Origin: Marisa cornuarietis
Taxonomy: Eukaryota; Mollusca; Gastropoda; Architaenioglossa; Ampullariidae
Reading direction: 5' to 3'
DNA: 64,000 nt
Assembly (NCBI GenBank): GCA_004794655.1
Contig: SMMW01000588.1
Span: 1 to 64,000 of the forward strand
How positions within the stretch are numbered: the stretch's first letter is position 1; each line of letters opens with the position of its first letter. The notes beneath the pieces are model-generated. The model was given only the letters and a program-made list of their open reading frames with translations. It was not told the DNA's origin and did no database searches. The position numbers were made by a program, and so were the translations under genes. Below, piece after piece: positions 24,400 through 37,139 of the stretch.

Positions 24400-25300
24400 G
24401 TGGTTTATAGCAACAGCAAGGTAACAGACAACTTCCACATTACTACTACAGTTTTTAGACCCACTCTCTCGTTACGCGATGTTGACTGGCATTCGGAGCA
24501 CAAATGCAGATGGCGCTGCTCCAGCCACCTTCTGTTGAGCAGCTTTTGAGTTGTTGATGACCATGCCCGAGTGTCTCGATGTCTGATGCGCATCTTGGTA
24601 TTCGCCCATCCGTATTGACCTCCGTAACCTCAAGTGCACTCACCGGCGAGTTGAACGTGTTTGGCAGACGACTGGACTCGCCATCCACAAAGAGACTAAT
24701 TACTCCGTGAAGTAAAACGTTTCAAAATGCATCAACAAGGCCAAAACATCATATCTTCATGTCCAAATAATTAATTGCACCTCCTTCAAACAATCTTTTC
24801 AACATCTGCAGTCGAATCACAGCTCCCGCAAGTGTTCTGTAATTCTTTCGCTAAAAAGATATCAGATATGCGATCATCCTTGGAAACGATGTCAGCATCT
24901 GACAGCTTCTCTTGCGATTATTTTCTGAGATGCTCTTTGACCAAACTTCTACCAGTCTCTGATTCCGATATAAAGGCGATTATTCTGAAAGCCAAGCCAA
25001 CAACTTGCCAGTGGCATCCAATACCCACAAGCCTTCTTCTTGAGTGCTTAGATATTTTACTTTCTGCCATAACAAATATTGCAAATGTCAGCTTATCATC
25101 AGGTGTTTTCCTACCTGGTGAGGTCACTCCTTAAAAAATCCACGCTTGATGTCAACGTGCTGAATAACTACCAGTTTCCAACTTGTCTTTTCTCTCTAAG
25201 ATCATGGAGAAGGTAGTTTTGACACAGCTCTGGGCCTATTTACAAAAGCACCAGCTCATCCTCCCAGGCTCAGTCAGCATATAGATCTTTTCACAGGACC
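24400..25300 (+). mobile_element. CR1/L2-like LINE fragment nested in the RTE-like copy
   Basis: Broken frames encode RRVERVWQTTGLAIHKE, LPQVFCNSFAKKISDMRSSLE, PVSDSDIKAIILKAKPTTC and the RT motif region around 'NNYQFPTCLFSL ... EKVVLTQLWAYLQKHQLI'. These correspond in order to the pre-RT and first RT blocks of CR1/L2-like ORFs and are unlike the flanking RTE-like motifs. The segment ends near 25300, where RTE-like sequence resumes. Confidence 0.7.
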
Positions 25301-26080
25301 GAAACTACTTATGGCTTATGACACAAACAACAAAAGACAGGAAAACAGGAGTATTTATGTCGGTACTGGAAGACTTAGATTATGCTGATGACATTCTTAG
25401 GTAACGATAACAAATCCGACCAAAAACTGCATCAAAAATAGGACTTGAGGTAAACACGGGCCAAACAAACGAAATTACACAGAAGGCCAAATAAGAAGAA
25501 CCCATCACAATTGATAGCAAAGAAGTAGAGAAAGTACAAGAATTTACTTAACAACAGAGTTACGGAAAAGGACGCGAAGAACAGACTAATCAAAGCTAAT
25601 TAAGCATTTGCCATACTAAAAAAATTTTAGAAGTCCAAAGCCCTAAAGAGAAGTACAAAATTAAGTATTTATAGAAGCAATCTTGCTGTATGGAAGTGAA
25701 TGCTGGAGGACATCAGCAGAACTCAGGCAGAAACTAGAGACCTTCTAAACTAAATGTCTGAGGAAAATTTTAAAGATATTCTGGCCGAACATAATTACTA
25801 ATAACAAAATTCTTATAAGAACCACCTGCACAAATATGACAACCATAATAAAACAAGAAGCTGGAGATAGTTGGAGCATCTGTGTAGAATGAAGCCTTAG
25901 GCACCAACCAAAATAGCCCTTCACTGGACAGCTGATGCCAAGAGGAAACGCAGTAGACCAAAGAAACATAACGAAGGTCAGACGAGAGAGAGAGAGAGAA
26001 CTAAAGAATCAGAAACTGTCATGGAACAACACAGCAAGACTTGCTACTGACAGACAAAAATGTAGATGTCTAGTAGATTC
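25300..26080 (+). mobile_element. decayed RTE-like LINE, 3' part (RT core to C-terminus)
   Basis: The sequence resumes with KTGVFMSVLEDLDYADDI, carrying the YADD catalytic box, then EVEKVQEFTY, LLYGSECWRTSAELR, KIALHWTADAKRKRSRPK and LSWNNTARLATDRQKCR. All are separated by stops or frameshifts. This continues the element begun at 23340. Confidence 0.8.
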
Positions 26081-26285
26081 CTCAATCATAAACACATACA
26101 TGTACAAGAATGGAATGTGTGAAAAAATATGCTTTGTAAAGTCTTATTAGAAATTCAAGAAAACAATGTTACTTTCCTTAGACTGTTTGTCGAGATTCTT
26201 GCGGACTGCAGTCATCTTCGGCAGATGAAGTACTCAAGTAGAACAAAGAAAAGACACAGCGGAACAGATAAAGTAATGTGAGCAG

Positions 26286-26287
<2 letters not shown>

Positions 26288-26356
<69 letters not shown>
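26288..26356. repeat. (AC)n microsatellite
   Basis: About 69 bp of uninterrupted AC. Confidence 0.97.
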
Positions 26357-26358
<2 letters not shown>

Positions 26359-27828
26359 TACATATAAGAGCAAATTTTAGTATTTCACTCCGAAACCCGG
26401 TAACTGTTATGTCAAGGCACGACGGTGTGAATTCATCTCTTAAAAATCCTCTGCCTTTCCGAGTTTCTCTTTTTAAACAGTTTTTTTGTTGTATTTTTGT
26501 ATTTTTTTCTGGAGCACGAACGATCACGTAGCATGATTCATATTCTTTTAAAGTTTTTTTTCGATTCCTCTTCCAATGATTACCATATTCAGGTCTGTTT
26601 TCCCGTCCTCTGTTGAATTTTGTCCACTGCATTTCCTCCACCTCGGCTTCTTATTTCGAAGTCTTTAGTGCCCTAAAGCAAGATTCGATCTTCAGCTGCC
26701 AACTCCAGACCATTGAATATCTACATCCAGAACTTGCTATGTATTGCCTGTTACGCATTACGTGTTACAAATTGCCCGTTACAAATTACAGTGGGCGTCC
26801 AGTACCCGGATGCAGCTGCAAACTTGCATAAGACGTAACAATTGTTACTTTCGGACGTTTCTGGGCTCTGAGGGAGTGTCTCACGAGACCTGCGCATACA
26901 CAATGAAGGAAAGGACAGCCAACACTGTGCGCGCCTAGTGGCCCAGCGCTGACTCAACTCCCGTCCAGGTGTATACAAGCTGAACTTATTGACACGCAGC
27001 GTCCGGTCTCTTTGTGGTGTATTCGCGAGTATATCATGGAATATTGATATTGAAGAAATCCTCTTAGAAAGTATGCTTTGATATAAATATTTTTAATATA
27101 TGAATCATAATGTAAAATATATTTTCTCAAACAGAGCGTTGTATCATAGTATATGTACTGATTTTAAAGTCAAGAAGATGGTTATGTCAGGAAGCTCTTG
27201 CTCTCTACCTCATTGTCTTTCTGAGTGGTTATAGCGAGTTTATTGTTTCTTAATGAATTTAATTCAGCATTAATTCAGACCAACGCTCTAAGGAACGTAC
27301 CTTAAACTCCATTTATTCTGTAACACATTTAAATCCTTATTTACTGATTTTTTTTTTTAATATGTTGTTTTGAACACATTCACATCGTGCGTTGTGTTAG
27401 CTTATCCTATCAAATTATTTAACATATTACAACAGACTGCATACTATAATAAATCACTTATTATCTTCACAAACACACACATCTCAAAATAATTACGACA
27501 GTAGCTCTGTGACACACTGTGTAAAGTGAAACCGGAAAAAACGAAGCAGTGACTTAGTCCAGCGCATGCGCGACGCAAGTCGTCTGTTCCCGTGCTTGAG
27601 CTGCTAATCCTCTCTTTAAAATTTATGACACTGCGCTGGTGATAACCATTCAAAGGGACGTAGATGGTGCGCGCGCAGACAGGTGATCAATAGAGTGGTT
27701 GGCGGGGACACCGGCTCCTGTGTTGTGTAATACACGTTTCAGGTGGACTCAGGTAACAACCGCTGCTTTTGCTACTCGTTGAAACCTGTCTGGCTGTCGT
27801 CGTAAGGTAATTTATTCTTGATCGTCTT
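26357..27828. other. no gene assigned; NRF-1-like palindrome
   Basis: No gene is supported. AGCGCATGCGCGA near 27562-27574 contains the NRF-1-type palindrome GCGCATGCGC, which could mark a promoter, but no exon was identified. Confidence 0.35.
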
Positions 27829-27876
27829 TGTCCCAGTCGAGCCAGGTGGCGGGAATGGGTACCTGACTCCATAGAG
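27829..27876 (+). mobile_element. SINE, left part, split by hAT insertion
   Basis: The segment from about 27829 to the hAT boundary aligns with 43671-43708 of the SINE at 43.6 kb (CCAGTCGAGCCAG against CCAGTTGACCCAG, GGTACCTGACTCCATAGAG against GGTACCTCACTCAATAGAG). The rest lies beyond the transposon at 32859. The tRNA-like head is absent, so it was 5' truncated before the hAT insertion. Confidence 0.75.
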
Positions 27877-30800
27877 CAGGGGTGTCAAACACACGGTCCG
27901 CGGGCCACATCCGGCCCGTCATCACATTTTACCTGGCCCGCGAAAGAATTTTAGTTAATCATTGTTAATGGCCCGGCGACGGGAAACCACAATAAAGTTC
28001 ACGTCGAACGTAGCAGGCGATGTGATGACGTCATTTGCAATTAGGCCTGTAAGGTTTGATGTGAGCGAGAGTTACTTGCCCTTACTTGAGGTAAACAAAC
28101 ACGATCAAGACTTTCGGCTGTGTGCTGTCAGTGAGACAGCATCGCATTTTTAAGCATTTAAAAGCTATTTTCACAAGATTTTTTTCTGTGAAAAATACGT
28201 GGTCATATTCTGTGGAATAATCTGCTAATAATAATATAATTTGTTTTGTTTTTTTTTAGCTGGCTAATAAATCAACACAACTTAGGCCTACTAAAAGTCC
28301 CTATACTGTCACAGTTGTAATTGGCTTACTGATAGTAAGTGGCGCCAACTCAAAGAATACCGTCTCATTGCCTTCAAGACTTTTATGTAGGTTAGTCAAA
28401 ATATTGGCCACACCAGCTGTATGTGCCTGTTTATATTTAATAGAAATAACAGTCGAAAAAATAATTATTCTATGAAATTTTATTTCACGGAAGGGCTGTT
28501 CATTTTGTACAGTTTGTTCAAAACAAGCATAAAATATTTCATAGAAAGGAAATAGAAAAACAAAAGAGAAAAAAACTAATTACAGACTGCATCATGCAGT
28601 ACCCCAAATTTAGTCATTTTTCTGACTGCAAGATCTAGTAAAAACTGGTAATATAAAATACTAACATATCAGTTTAATTAATTTTGATAGGTGGTCCTTT
28701 CATTTGCACTACTTCTCTAAAGTTACAAAAACCTACATTTATCCTTAAAGTCATAAGCTTAGTTTCTTTTTGTCTGTTTGGGTATGAATCGTGTGATAGT
28801 CAATTATTTTAAGAATGTTAAATCATTATTGTTAAATAAAACACTTTGGTGACTTTTGAAAATGATCAAGGCAAAGAGATAACTAACACAAGATTCAAGG
28901 AGAGTTTTGTTAAGTCTAAAAAGGTCATAAACTTGGACAGTGCACGGGTTCAATGCTTATCTGCAAACTATCAAGCTAAATTTAATTTTGTGGTTACTTC
29001 TGAAAAGATATTTTTAGCTTGTTTTTTACTTAGCACCTTTATGCTGCTTATTTGTCTCTTACTTTTGTGTATGCACACACACACATATCACTCAGCGCAA
29101 CACACACACACAAACACACAGTGCAACACACACACAGTGCAACACACACACACATACACACAGCGCAACACACACTGGTTGATAGAAACACAAAGATCTT
29201 CATCAAGATATTCATTTACACATATAGATGTTTGTCAGGTTTTTTTTGTCACTTGTATTGTTTGACAGAAAAAGCAGCATCTCTCATGCTACAGATCTCT
29301 TGTTTAAATCATATATCATCAATGTAGTGTTTGTATGTTCTATTGTAAAAGTAGGTGTCTAGGAAATGTTAAAAGATGTTTGGAAAGAAGCCTGGAACTT
29401 AGTTCCCATCCGTTTGAATCCTGCAGTTAGGATAAACTAACCATTTTTTTTTAATAAGGCTTATGAATTTTTCTTCCTTAAAGTTAAGCTTTAAAATCAT
29501 CAGTTATTTTTAGAGAAAATGTGTACTCCTGTCTTATATCGTAACATTTTTTACAATTAATTTTAAGATTAGAATATTATAATTGAATGTTCATCCACCA
29601 CTTACAAACTTCTGAAATCCATGGGTCAGTTTTAATTACAGTAGGTTAAAGTCAGGGTTTTATCTTAGTGTCTCCCTGTGTGTATATATATATATATATA
29701 TCTTGATTTGTTTGCTTATATATGACAATCTAAACCGTGATGAACTATAAATAATTCTATATTAAATTTAAATTGATTATCAATGTTTGTTAAAAGTACA
29801 AAACAATAACACACAAAGTTATAGACCTTTCCTTACATCTAAAATTCAGTTCATCCGATTTTTGTCACCACATATTTTTCCACAAAACAGGATGGATAAT
29901 ATACATCTTTTAAGTACGATATTTATATCATAGCATAAAATATTATCATCTTTATATACCAGAGTTAGACTAATATGAATATGAGCTTAATGAGGACCCA
30001 TCGTGCAAAGGCGTTGTTAAAGAATTGATCCAGTGATTTCGGTATAGGCGACTCATCCGTCACCTGTTGTAAATATACCTGACATAGTTTTGCACTTGGA
30101 TAAGTAACAGAACTAGCACACATGGACTTTTAACAATGAAAAAAATGCGAATGACTTACTACTTTATTTCTATATTTAGCATATGGCGCATTCAGATTTT
30201 TTAACACTAGCTCAATAATGTCTTGGTCTTATAGTTTTCGAATCTCACGAAGCTGGCGGCTTCGTGGGCGGGTTTGTTTACCCCAACTAAGGGAAGTCAC
30301 TCGCAGGTGATGACGTCAACCTTACAGGCCTCATAGCTAAAAATAGCTACGGCACAATCGCGTTGTGTGCTCCAGTAGATAAAACTATGCTCTGATGCAA
30401 GAACATGGCATGGCATGGCAAATAGTACCGGGCAGAGAAGATCAGAAAACGTATTTTCTACTTTTAGTTGCTTTTATGTAGACCACCAACAGTCTACTGG
30501 TCAAGTTACCACCATTCCTGTTAATGGCCTGAAAGGATGGTCCAGGCTGACGCCTATAAATCTTGTCTGTTGACACTTGACACGCCCACCTGAACTGGAC
30601 CGTTGTGTTGAAGATTTTAGTATGTGCCAGCCTCCCTGACTCCGTCAAACATCAAAGGGCAGGTCACTCCACGTGCAGAAAGAGGAAATTCGGTCTCTAA
30701 GTAAGAAAGGCTGACCACTTTCCCAACGTGCAGGCTGGCGAGCAGACATCAAGAACGTTACACGTTGTGTAGTGAACGATTGTTTGTAATTTCGATAACA

Positions 30801-32850
30801 CTCCAATTTTAAATTAAATCTAGTTCTTAAAATGGCTAAGAGAAAAGTTGATTTTGAAAACAGAGCCTTTCAAAGTCACTGGGAGGCTGAATGCATGTTT
30901 ACTAATGTCAGTGGTAAACCAGTGTATCTACTTTGTGGAGATACAATGGCTGTGAGCAAAGAATATAATCTGAGACGGCACTACCAGACTAAACATCAAG
31001 ACAAGTTGAAATGCCTGAATGCTGAACAGAAGTTAAAGAAAGTGGAAGAACTGAAGAGGAATATAAGATCACAGCAGACATTATTCACTACAGCAAAATC
31101 TCAAAGTGAAGCTGCTGTGAGAGCAAGTTTTATTCTGGCAGAGGAGATCGCTAACTCAGCCCGGCCATTTATTGATGGAGAGTTTGTGAAGAGTTGCATG
31201 ATGAAAGTGTGTGAAGTCTTGTGTCCAAACAAAAAGCAGATATTTGCAAATGTAAGTCTCAGTAGAAACACGGTTGCTGATCGTATTTGTGAGATGGCCA
31301 CAGATGTGAAAACACAGCTGATGGAAAAAAGCAAAACTTTTGTTGCATACTCTCTGGCAGTCGATGAAAGTGCTGACACGACCGACACCGCACAACTCGC
31401 CATCTTCATCCGTGGCGTCGACTCCAGTTTGAATATTACAGAAGAAATATTGGACATAAAAAAACCATTCATGGGACAACGACAGGAAAGGACATTTTTG
31501 ACAACGTATGTCAAAGTATAACTGACATGAATCTGGCCTGGGACAAACTTGTTGCACTTACAACAGATGGAGCACCAACGATGTGCGGCCAAAAAAGTGG
31601 ACTAGTTGGAAGGATGCGGTTAAATATCCATGAAAATTGTAGTGGGGAGTTGATAGCATACCACTGCGTAATTCACCAAGAATCGTTGTGTGCTAAAGTC
31701 CTCAACATGGAGCATGTAATGAGTACTGTAACACAAACCGTCAACTTCATCAGAGCCAAAGGATTAAATCACCGCCTTTATCAGTCATTTTTACAGGAAA
31801 TAGATTCACAGTTCGGTGGCATGCCTTATCACACAGAAGTGCGGTGGCTAAGTCGAGGAAAAGTTCTCACTCAAGTTTTTCATCTGATTAGGGAAATCTG
31901 TCAGTTCATGGACAGCAAAGGAAAAGACTGCACTGTCTTGCGGAATGAAAAGTGGAAATGTGAGTTGGCATTTCTCTCTGATATAACCACCCATCACAAC
32001 GCCTTGAACCTGCAGCTCCAGGGACAGGACCACTTGATAACAGACATGCATGCTGCGGTGAAAGCATTTCAAGTGAAGTTGTTCTTACGGGAAACACAAA
32101 TGAACCAATGCAACTTGTTTCACTTTCCTTGCTGCAAAACAGTGATGGACGAATTCAGCGTCAAGGTGTTCCCAAATGCACCTTTTGCTGAAAAACTGAG
32201 TTCACTTCGTGCTGAGTTTAAACGCCGTTTCAGTGACTTTGAGACGCAGAAAAACAATTTCCAACTCTTTCACAACCCATTTGCTATCGACGTGGAAACT
32301 GCACCTGTGCATTTGCAGATGGAGCTCATAGAACTGCAGTGTAATGAGTCACTGAAGACAAAGTACGAGTCTGTGGGGCCTGCACAGTTCACTCGTTTCC
32401 TCCCAGAAGCGATGCCCCAGCTTCGTCTACATGCGGCTCGAATCTTGAGCATGTTCGGCAGCCCATATCTGTGTGAGCAACTTTTCTCTGTGATGAAGAT
32501 GAACAAAACATCACAAAGGAGCCGTCTCACTGATGTACACTTGCAGTCCATCCTGAGAATCTCCACAACACAGAAAATTACTCCAAACATAAACGAACTT
32601 GTTGCCAAGAAAAGATGCCAGACATCCACTTCCGACAAAGTAAAGTAAGAGTGAAAATTGCTAACCCTTGGTTTGTTATTATTTTAACTTTGTTTGTTTT
32701 AATGTATGATTTTGTGTAAATAACATTAATTAAAAAAGGTTTAGTTTTCCACTGCTCAGTAAAAGGTAATCGGAATTAATAACGTTCGGCCCGCAACCGT
32801 GTGTATGATTTGAGTTTTGGCCCCCTGTGTGATTGAGTTTGACACCCCTG
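27877..32850 (+). mobile_element. complete hAT-superfamily transposon (4974 bp)
   Basis: Terminal inverted repeats CAGGGGTGTCAAAC (27877-27890) and GTTTGACACCCCTG (32837-32850) match perfectly over 14 bp. They are bounded by a perfect 8-bp duplication CCATAGAG (27869-27876 and 32851-32858), the hAT signature. Subterminal words such as ACACACGG and GCGGGCC recur near both ends. About 2.95 kb of non-coding DNA, including a (CA)n tract at about 29076-29172, precedes the transposase at 30832-32648. The transposase has one frameshift. The insertion interrupts a SINE. Perfect ends and target duplication indicate a recent insertion, possibly mobilised in trans. Confidence 0.95.
30832..32648 (+). pseudogene. 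hAT transposase (GTF2IRD2/EPM2AIP1-like), frameshifted
   Basis: Two overlapping-frame ORFs form one transposase: 30832-31521 (residues 1-213 in frame) and a second frame running from about 31473 to 32648. The N-terminus is a BED-type zinc finger (residues 29-55: LLCGD, then EYNLRRH and TKH) whose first Cys is replaced by Tyr32, while C35, H50 and H55 remain. The RNase-H-like core has LAVDESADTTD (D178) and LTTDGAPTMCG. The hAT dimerisation region is near the end (SPYLCEQLFSVMKMN). The frame breaks at 31470-31473 and needs a one-base loss or equivalent. It cuts DNA at the terminal repeats in the active family; this copy is probably inactive. A host-domesticated gene is unlikely because it sits inside intact transposon ends. 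Confidence 0.93.
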
Positions 32851-32858
32851 CCATAGAG

Positions 32859-32985
32859 GGTTGGGGGAGGTAAGGCAGCGAGATGAGATGGGCACAGCCC
32901 TTATGTAAAGCTGGACCCGAGAGAAGTGGGGTCTCTAACACCTCACCCCCCTGAAAAAGGTTAGGGGATGATGTTTACCTTTACA
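32859..32985 (+). mobile_element. SINE, right part, split by hAT insertion
   Basis: The sequence from GGTTGGGGGAGGTAAGGCAG through CCCGAGAGAAGTGGGGTCTC to a TTTACCTTTA end aligns with 43709-43855 of the SINE at 43.6 kb. It continues the piece ending at 27876. Confidence 0.78.
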
Positions 32986-33418
32986 GCACGTTGCTAGCCG
33001 TTAGCAGTCAGCCATATTTCTCATGAAAACTTACTTGACTGCTTTGTCTTGGGGGTCAGCCAGCTAAAGCTTTCACAGTGTGCCGTGCACCCAGCTCCTA
33101 GGGTCATTAAGGGTCATAAAGCCAGCAGTACGGGTGAGCTACTTCATTAATGAATGCCAGAAAAAAGAGACACTTGGATGTGAAGGGTGGCAGGTTTTGC
33201 CATTTAAATTGTAATCAATCCTTTTACAGAAAAAAATGTATAACGCCGTGCAGTGAGCGACAGCTCTCCCCCCCTCCACCTCTCTTTCCAACCCTTTTTC
33301 ATGTTAGTGCCATCAAGACTCTTATTTAGTCCCTATTTATGGCATGTGGGACCTTAAAAAAATACGTAGATGATTTGCCTGCCTGCTTGTGAGGGTATGA
33401 ACTGACGTTCAGAGATTT

Positions 33419-33472
<54 letters not shown>

Positions 33473-34203
33473 TTTCGTTGCTGCTGCAACGTCTTTCATT
33501 AGCTTCACTGCTGGCATGAGAGGTGTGTATAGGTGCCACTCCGGCTTGTGAACATACGGGTACCTACTAAATAGTGCGCCATCTGTACCATTTTAGTTTT
33601 TATATCATTAGATCACAGGAGTGACATCACGGGAAGAGAGAACGACGTATGTAAGAAAGCAACCAGGGGATCGCACTGGCATCAAATTAGAATCAAAATA
33701 ATAACTCATCGTCATCATTGTCGTCTTCGTCGTCATTATATCATTATAAGAAAGGTGAAAGTCACGGTTATCTAGTGAGAGAGGAAACCAGAGAAGAGGT
33801 CGCTGATGACGTAGGTGTTAGTACTTAAACAGGATATCTATCCCATAAACTTCAGGTGCGTCGTTAAATTTCACTTCATGTTAGAAAAATCGATGGTCTG
33901 GTTAAGAAGTCTCGGTCCCGGTCACAAATCGAGCACGACGATCCCGCGATAAGTCTCGTGTAAATATTCCTTAAAGACTTTTTGCAACGAGCTTGTTTGC
34001 ACAGCTTAGCGCTTATGTGATCTTCCACTTGGGCATAAGTGCTGCCACGTGTCAGCACATGTGTGTAAAACAGCTGGTCAACACGAGGGCATGAATTCGC
34101 GCACGTGCGTGTGTGTCTGTGTGTGTTTACCGTGCTGTTATTCTCTGATTCAAATGCCTGTATCTTGTGGATTAGATTCGTCATCTGCCAGTCTAAGGAG
34201 AAA

Positions 34204-34206
<3 letters not shown>
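32986..34206. other. no gene assigned; compound (TC)n(CA)n at 33419-33470
   Basis: No coding sequence is supported. The compound microsatellite accounts for the repeat-derived frame around 33354-33539. Confidence 0.4.

Positions 34207-34256
<50 letters not shown>
34207..34256. repeat. (GT)n microsatellite
   Basis: About 50 bp of GT lie immediately beside the 3' tail of the LINE at 34262, suggesting that the LINE inserted next to or within a microsatellite. Confidence 0.95.
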
Positions 34257-34261
<5 letters not shown>

Positions 34262-34262
<1 letters not shown>

Positions 34263-36600
34263 TAATAATAATAATAATAATTTATTCAGTTTTTGGAAGG
34301 CCATCTGGACCATATCAACAACAGATACTGCTGGTTACATGCACGTTAACAGTTGGTGGCTGTACAAGATCAACGTTTCGGTGTGCTTGAGGCTTCAACT
34401 TAACAGTAAAACAAAATAGTAAACAATACAATGACATTCAATACTGGGCAATTATGTAAAGACTGTCATGTTACTCTCATTTTCAGACATTCTGTTACTT
34501 ATGTGGTGTTGCCAACATCCATAGCTAAATTTCCCTTAAGGTTCTTACACTTATTTGAACTTTCTCTATATCATTGTATTGTTTCCATCCACAAATCTCA
34601 GATCCATACAGAAGGATAGGTTTTATTTCTGTATCAAATATTTTTAAAATTATGTCTTATGGCTTTTAATGCTTTTCCAAATAAATTATCAGTACATTTG
34701 GTCCACTTTAGTTTAGATGTGAATATAACGCCTAAATAATTATAGCTACGTTCTACAGTGATCTTCTTGACAGCAATCCTTAATAAAGCCACCATTTTAA
34801 CGACTAATATTTTTGTTTTATCCATATTAACTGTAAGTCCCCAATTGTTAAAAAAAGTTTCTAGATAATAATTTTTTTGTTGAAGGTCAACAGGAAAATC
34901 AGCAACAATGGCAATGTCATCAGCATACATTAAAAGTAAGATTCACAGTGGATCTGCCCGGACATGAATACCACGTTCACCACATAATGTTAAGTCTGAC
35001 CAAAGCTCAGATAAAAAAATATACAACAGAGAGCTTAACACACCACCTTGCTTTACACCAGTCATACACTAAAAATAGCCAGTTATTCGAGATCCAACCT
35101 TAACAGCAGCTTTCACACTTTAATACATTCTATGTAATGTTTGAAACCTTCTTCCATGGACACCCCTTTCTTAACAGGATGTAATTTGGATCTATCAATA
35201 CTGTCGAATGTTTTCGAAAACACTACGAATAGAGTGTAAAATCGTTCACCTTGTTCTGTCAAGTATTTCTGAATGAGTGAAAGGCAAAAAATATTATCTG
35301 TAGTACTGCAGCTTTTGCGGAAACCTGCTTGAGGTTCTGAGGTCAGCTTATTTTCTTCACAGAATCCGGCCACTCTTTTATTAATAATGCTGCTGTACAG
35401 TTTGCTAATAATCATTTATTAAAGAGAGGGTGTAGACTGTAGAAATCTCACGAGGATGTTATCTGCAATCTTAAAAAAAGTCAGAGGGCAAACAATCGGG
35501 TCCGGGCGATTTTGCTTTTTTGTATGCAACGAATAGCTTCAAGTATTTCCGAGTGGGAAATTTCCTCTTCTAAGTTTTTTGTGCAGTGCTCTTTGACTTC
35601 ATGCGGGATGCTGCTTTCACAAGAAAGGCCCCAAATCAGGAAGACCCGTCTTCAACACTGTTATCAAGAGCTGCTCAAAAATAAAGCGTGGTGTCTCTGC
35701 CTTTGTTTTGAAATATTCAGTAAATTCTTCTTCACATTGGTCTGTCCAAGTATATCTAACCTCATCATCTAAGTTAACAGTGGTATCTATTGTGTCACTA
35801 CCGTGGGTACATGAATCTTTTAATAGTGTGATAATATTTGAGAAATGGTCTGATTCTTCCTTATTGTCCACATGCATTTCTGAAATTAAGTCAAATATTG
35901 AACTTGAACAGATGAAATAATTCAAAACACTTCTTCTCCTGTTAGCTATGCATGTGATTTATCCTTTTTCGTCACCGGTTGATCTACCGTTAACGATAAA
36001 AATGTCAAAATTCTTTGCAGAGCTTTATAAGCTTCTGACCGAATTTATTTACGTTATTGTTTTTGGAGAAGCAGGCAGAGGATTACAGATGTTTCAAACA
36101 AGACTTCAAAGTCTTTTAAGGAGTGTATATGTTTGTGTCTATCGCCATAATCAAAATCACTGAGCTCAGCAGTGCGGGCGTTGAAATCACCGCAGAGTAG
36201 CCATGGTGAGTACGAGTGTTCACTAGCCATTGGATTCCTCAATTTTCTATCCCATCACTTTTGTCATCCTCATAAATGATTGATCTTTCTGGTGCTAGGT
36301 ACACGCAGGCAACAATGATGTCCTCCAAACAGTTCAAAACATACTTGCCTATTTTAATAAAATTAAATCCTCTCCTTGCTTAAAATATCCAAAGACACAG
36401 TTTTATAAATACAAACAGTCACACCACCCTTGAGTCTCTGTTCACGTGAGGATAAATACACACCATAGTCCGAGAGGGCATCTTCTGTATCAGTCGACTG
36501 ACATGACCAAGTCTCCAATAAGGCAAAAATCTTGAGCTTTCTGAATGATGGGATTTTACATTTTTATTTAAGCCCTTGTACATTACACGGCTTTATCTTA
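34262..36600 (-). mobile_element. near full-length decayed LINE ORF2 (endonuclease and RT)
   Basis: Read on the minus strand from 36600: an endonuclease-like region (KIFALLETWSCQ, YGVYLSSREQRLKGGVTVC, then WLLCGDFNART), a linker (35925-35617), RT blocks (KLYSSIINKR, EPQAGFRKSCSTTDNIF, then FSKTFDSIDRSKL), the catalytic YADDIAIVADFP box (34930), LTVNMDKTKILVV and YNYLGVIFTSKLKW. A C-terminal PILLYGSEI motif and an (ATT)n tail at about 34262-34281 follow. Stops and frameshifts break it into at least four frames. The motif set fits a Jockey/I/CR1-type non-LTR element; the clade is not resolved. It is inactive. Confidence 0.82.
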
Positions 36601-37139
36601 AACAACATGTCCGAAACACGGATAGCAGGGATACTGAGGGTTTTACTGGTCTTTTCACACAAATTCTTATATCTTCCGACGGTGATGCTTCATTTCTCTT
36701 AGCAGCGTTCTTTTCATCCCGGCCTAACTGTTGGTCACTGGTTCATCCTTCCTTCAGTCTGTTTGTAGACGGGTCGAACACGTATGCCTTACTCTCTATG
36801 TGGAAGTGAAATATTTTACAGGGTTAATTGACACGAAGATTTTTGTCCACCTCGTTACACTTCAAGGATACTGAATCAGAAGATGTAAGTTCCTGATTCT
36901 AAATGAGCGAGAACACTTTTTATCTGTCGCAGTCTGTGCTTCGTATCAATCAGCATGACCTCAACTGCCGAAGGTGACCATATCATCATCATTAACGATT
37001 TATCATCATTCACCTTTTATTAACAGCATCTATTCTGCAAGTCTTTCGAAACAGAATCTAATGTCCTTAAAAGTCTCGCTGCATCGACATTGCAGTGGAA
37101 TAGATGACAGAGTAGATAACTATTGGACATGAATGATAT
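36601..37139. other. no gene assigned
   Basis: Lies between two LINE copies and may include the 5' end of the LINE at 34262-36600, but no clear motif was seen. Confidence 0.35.
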
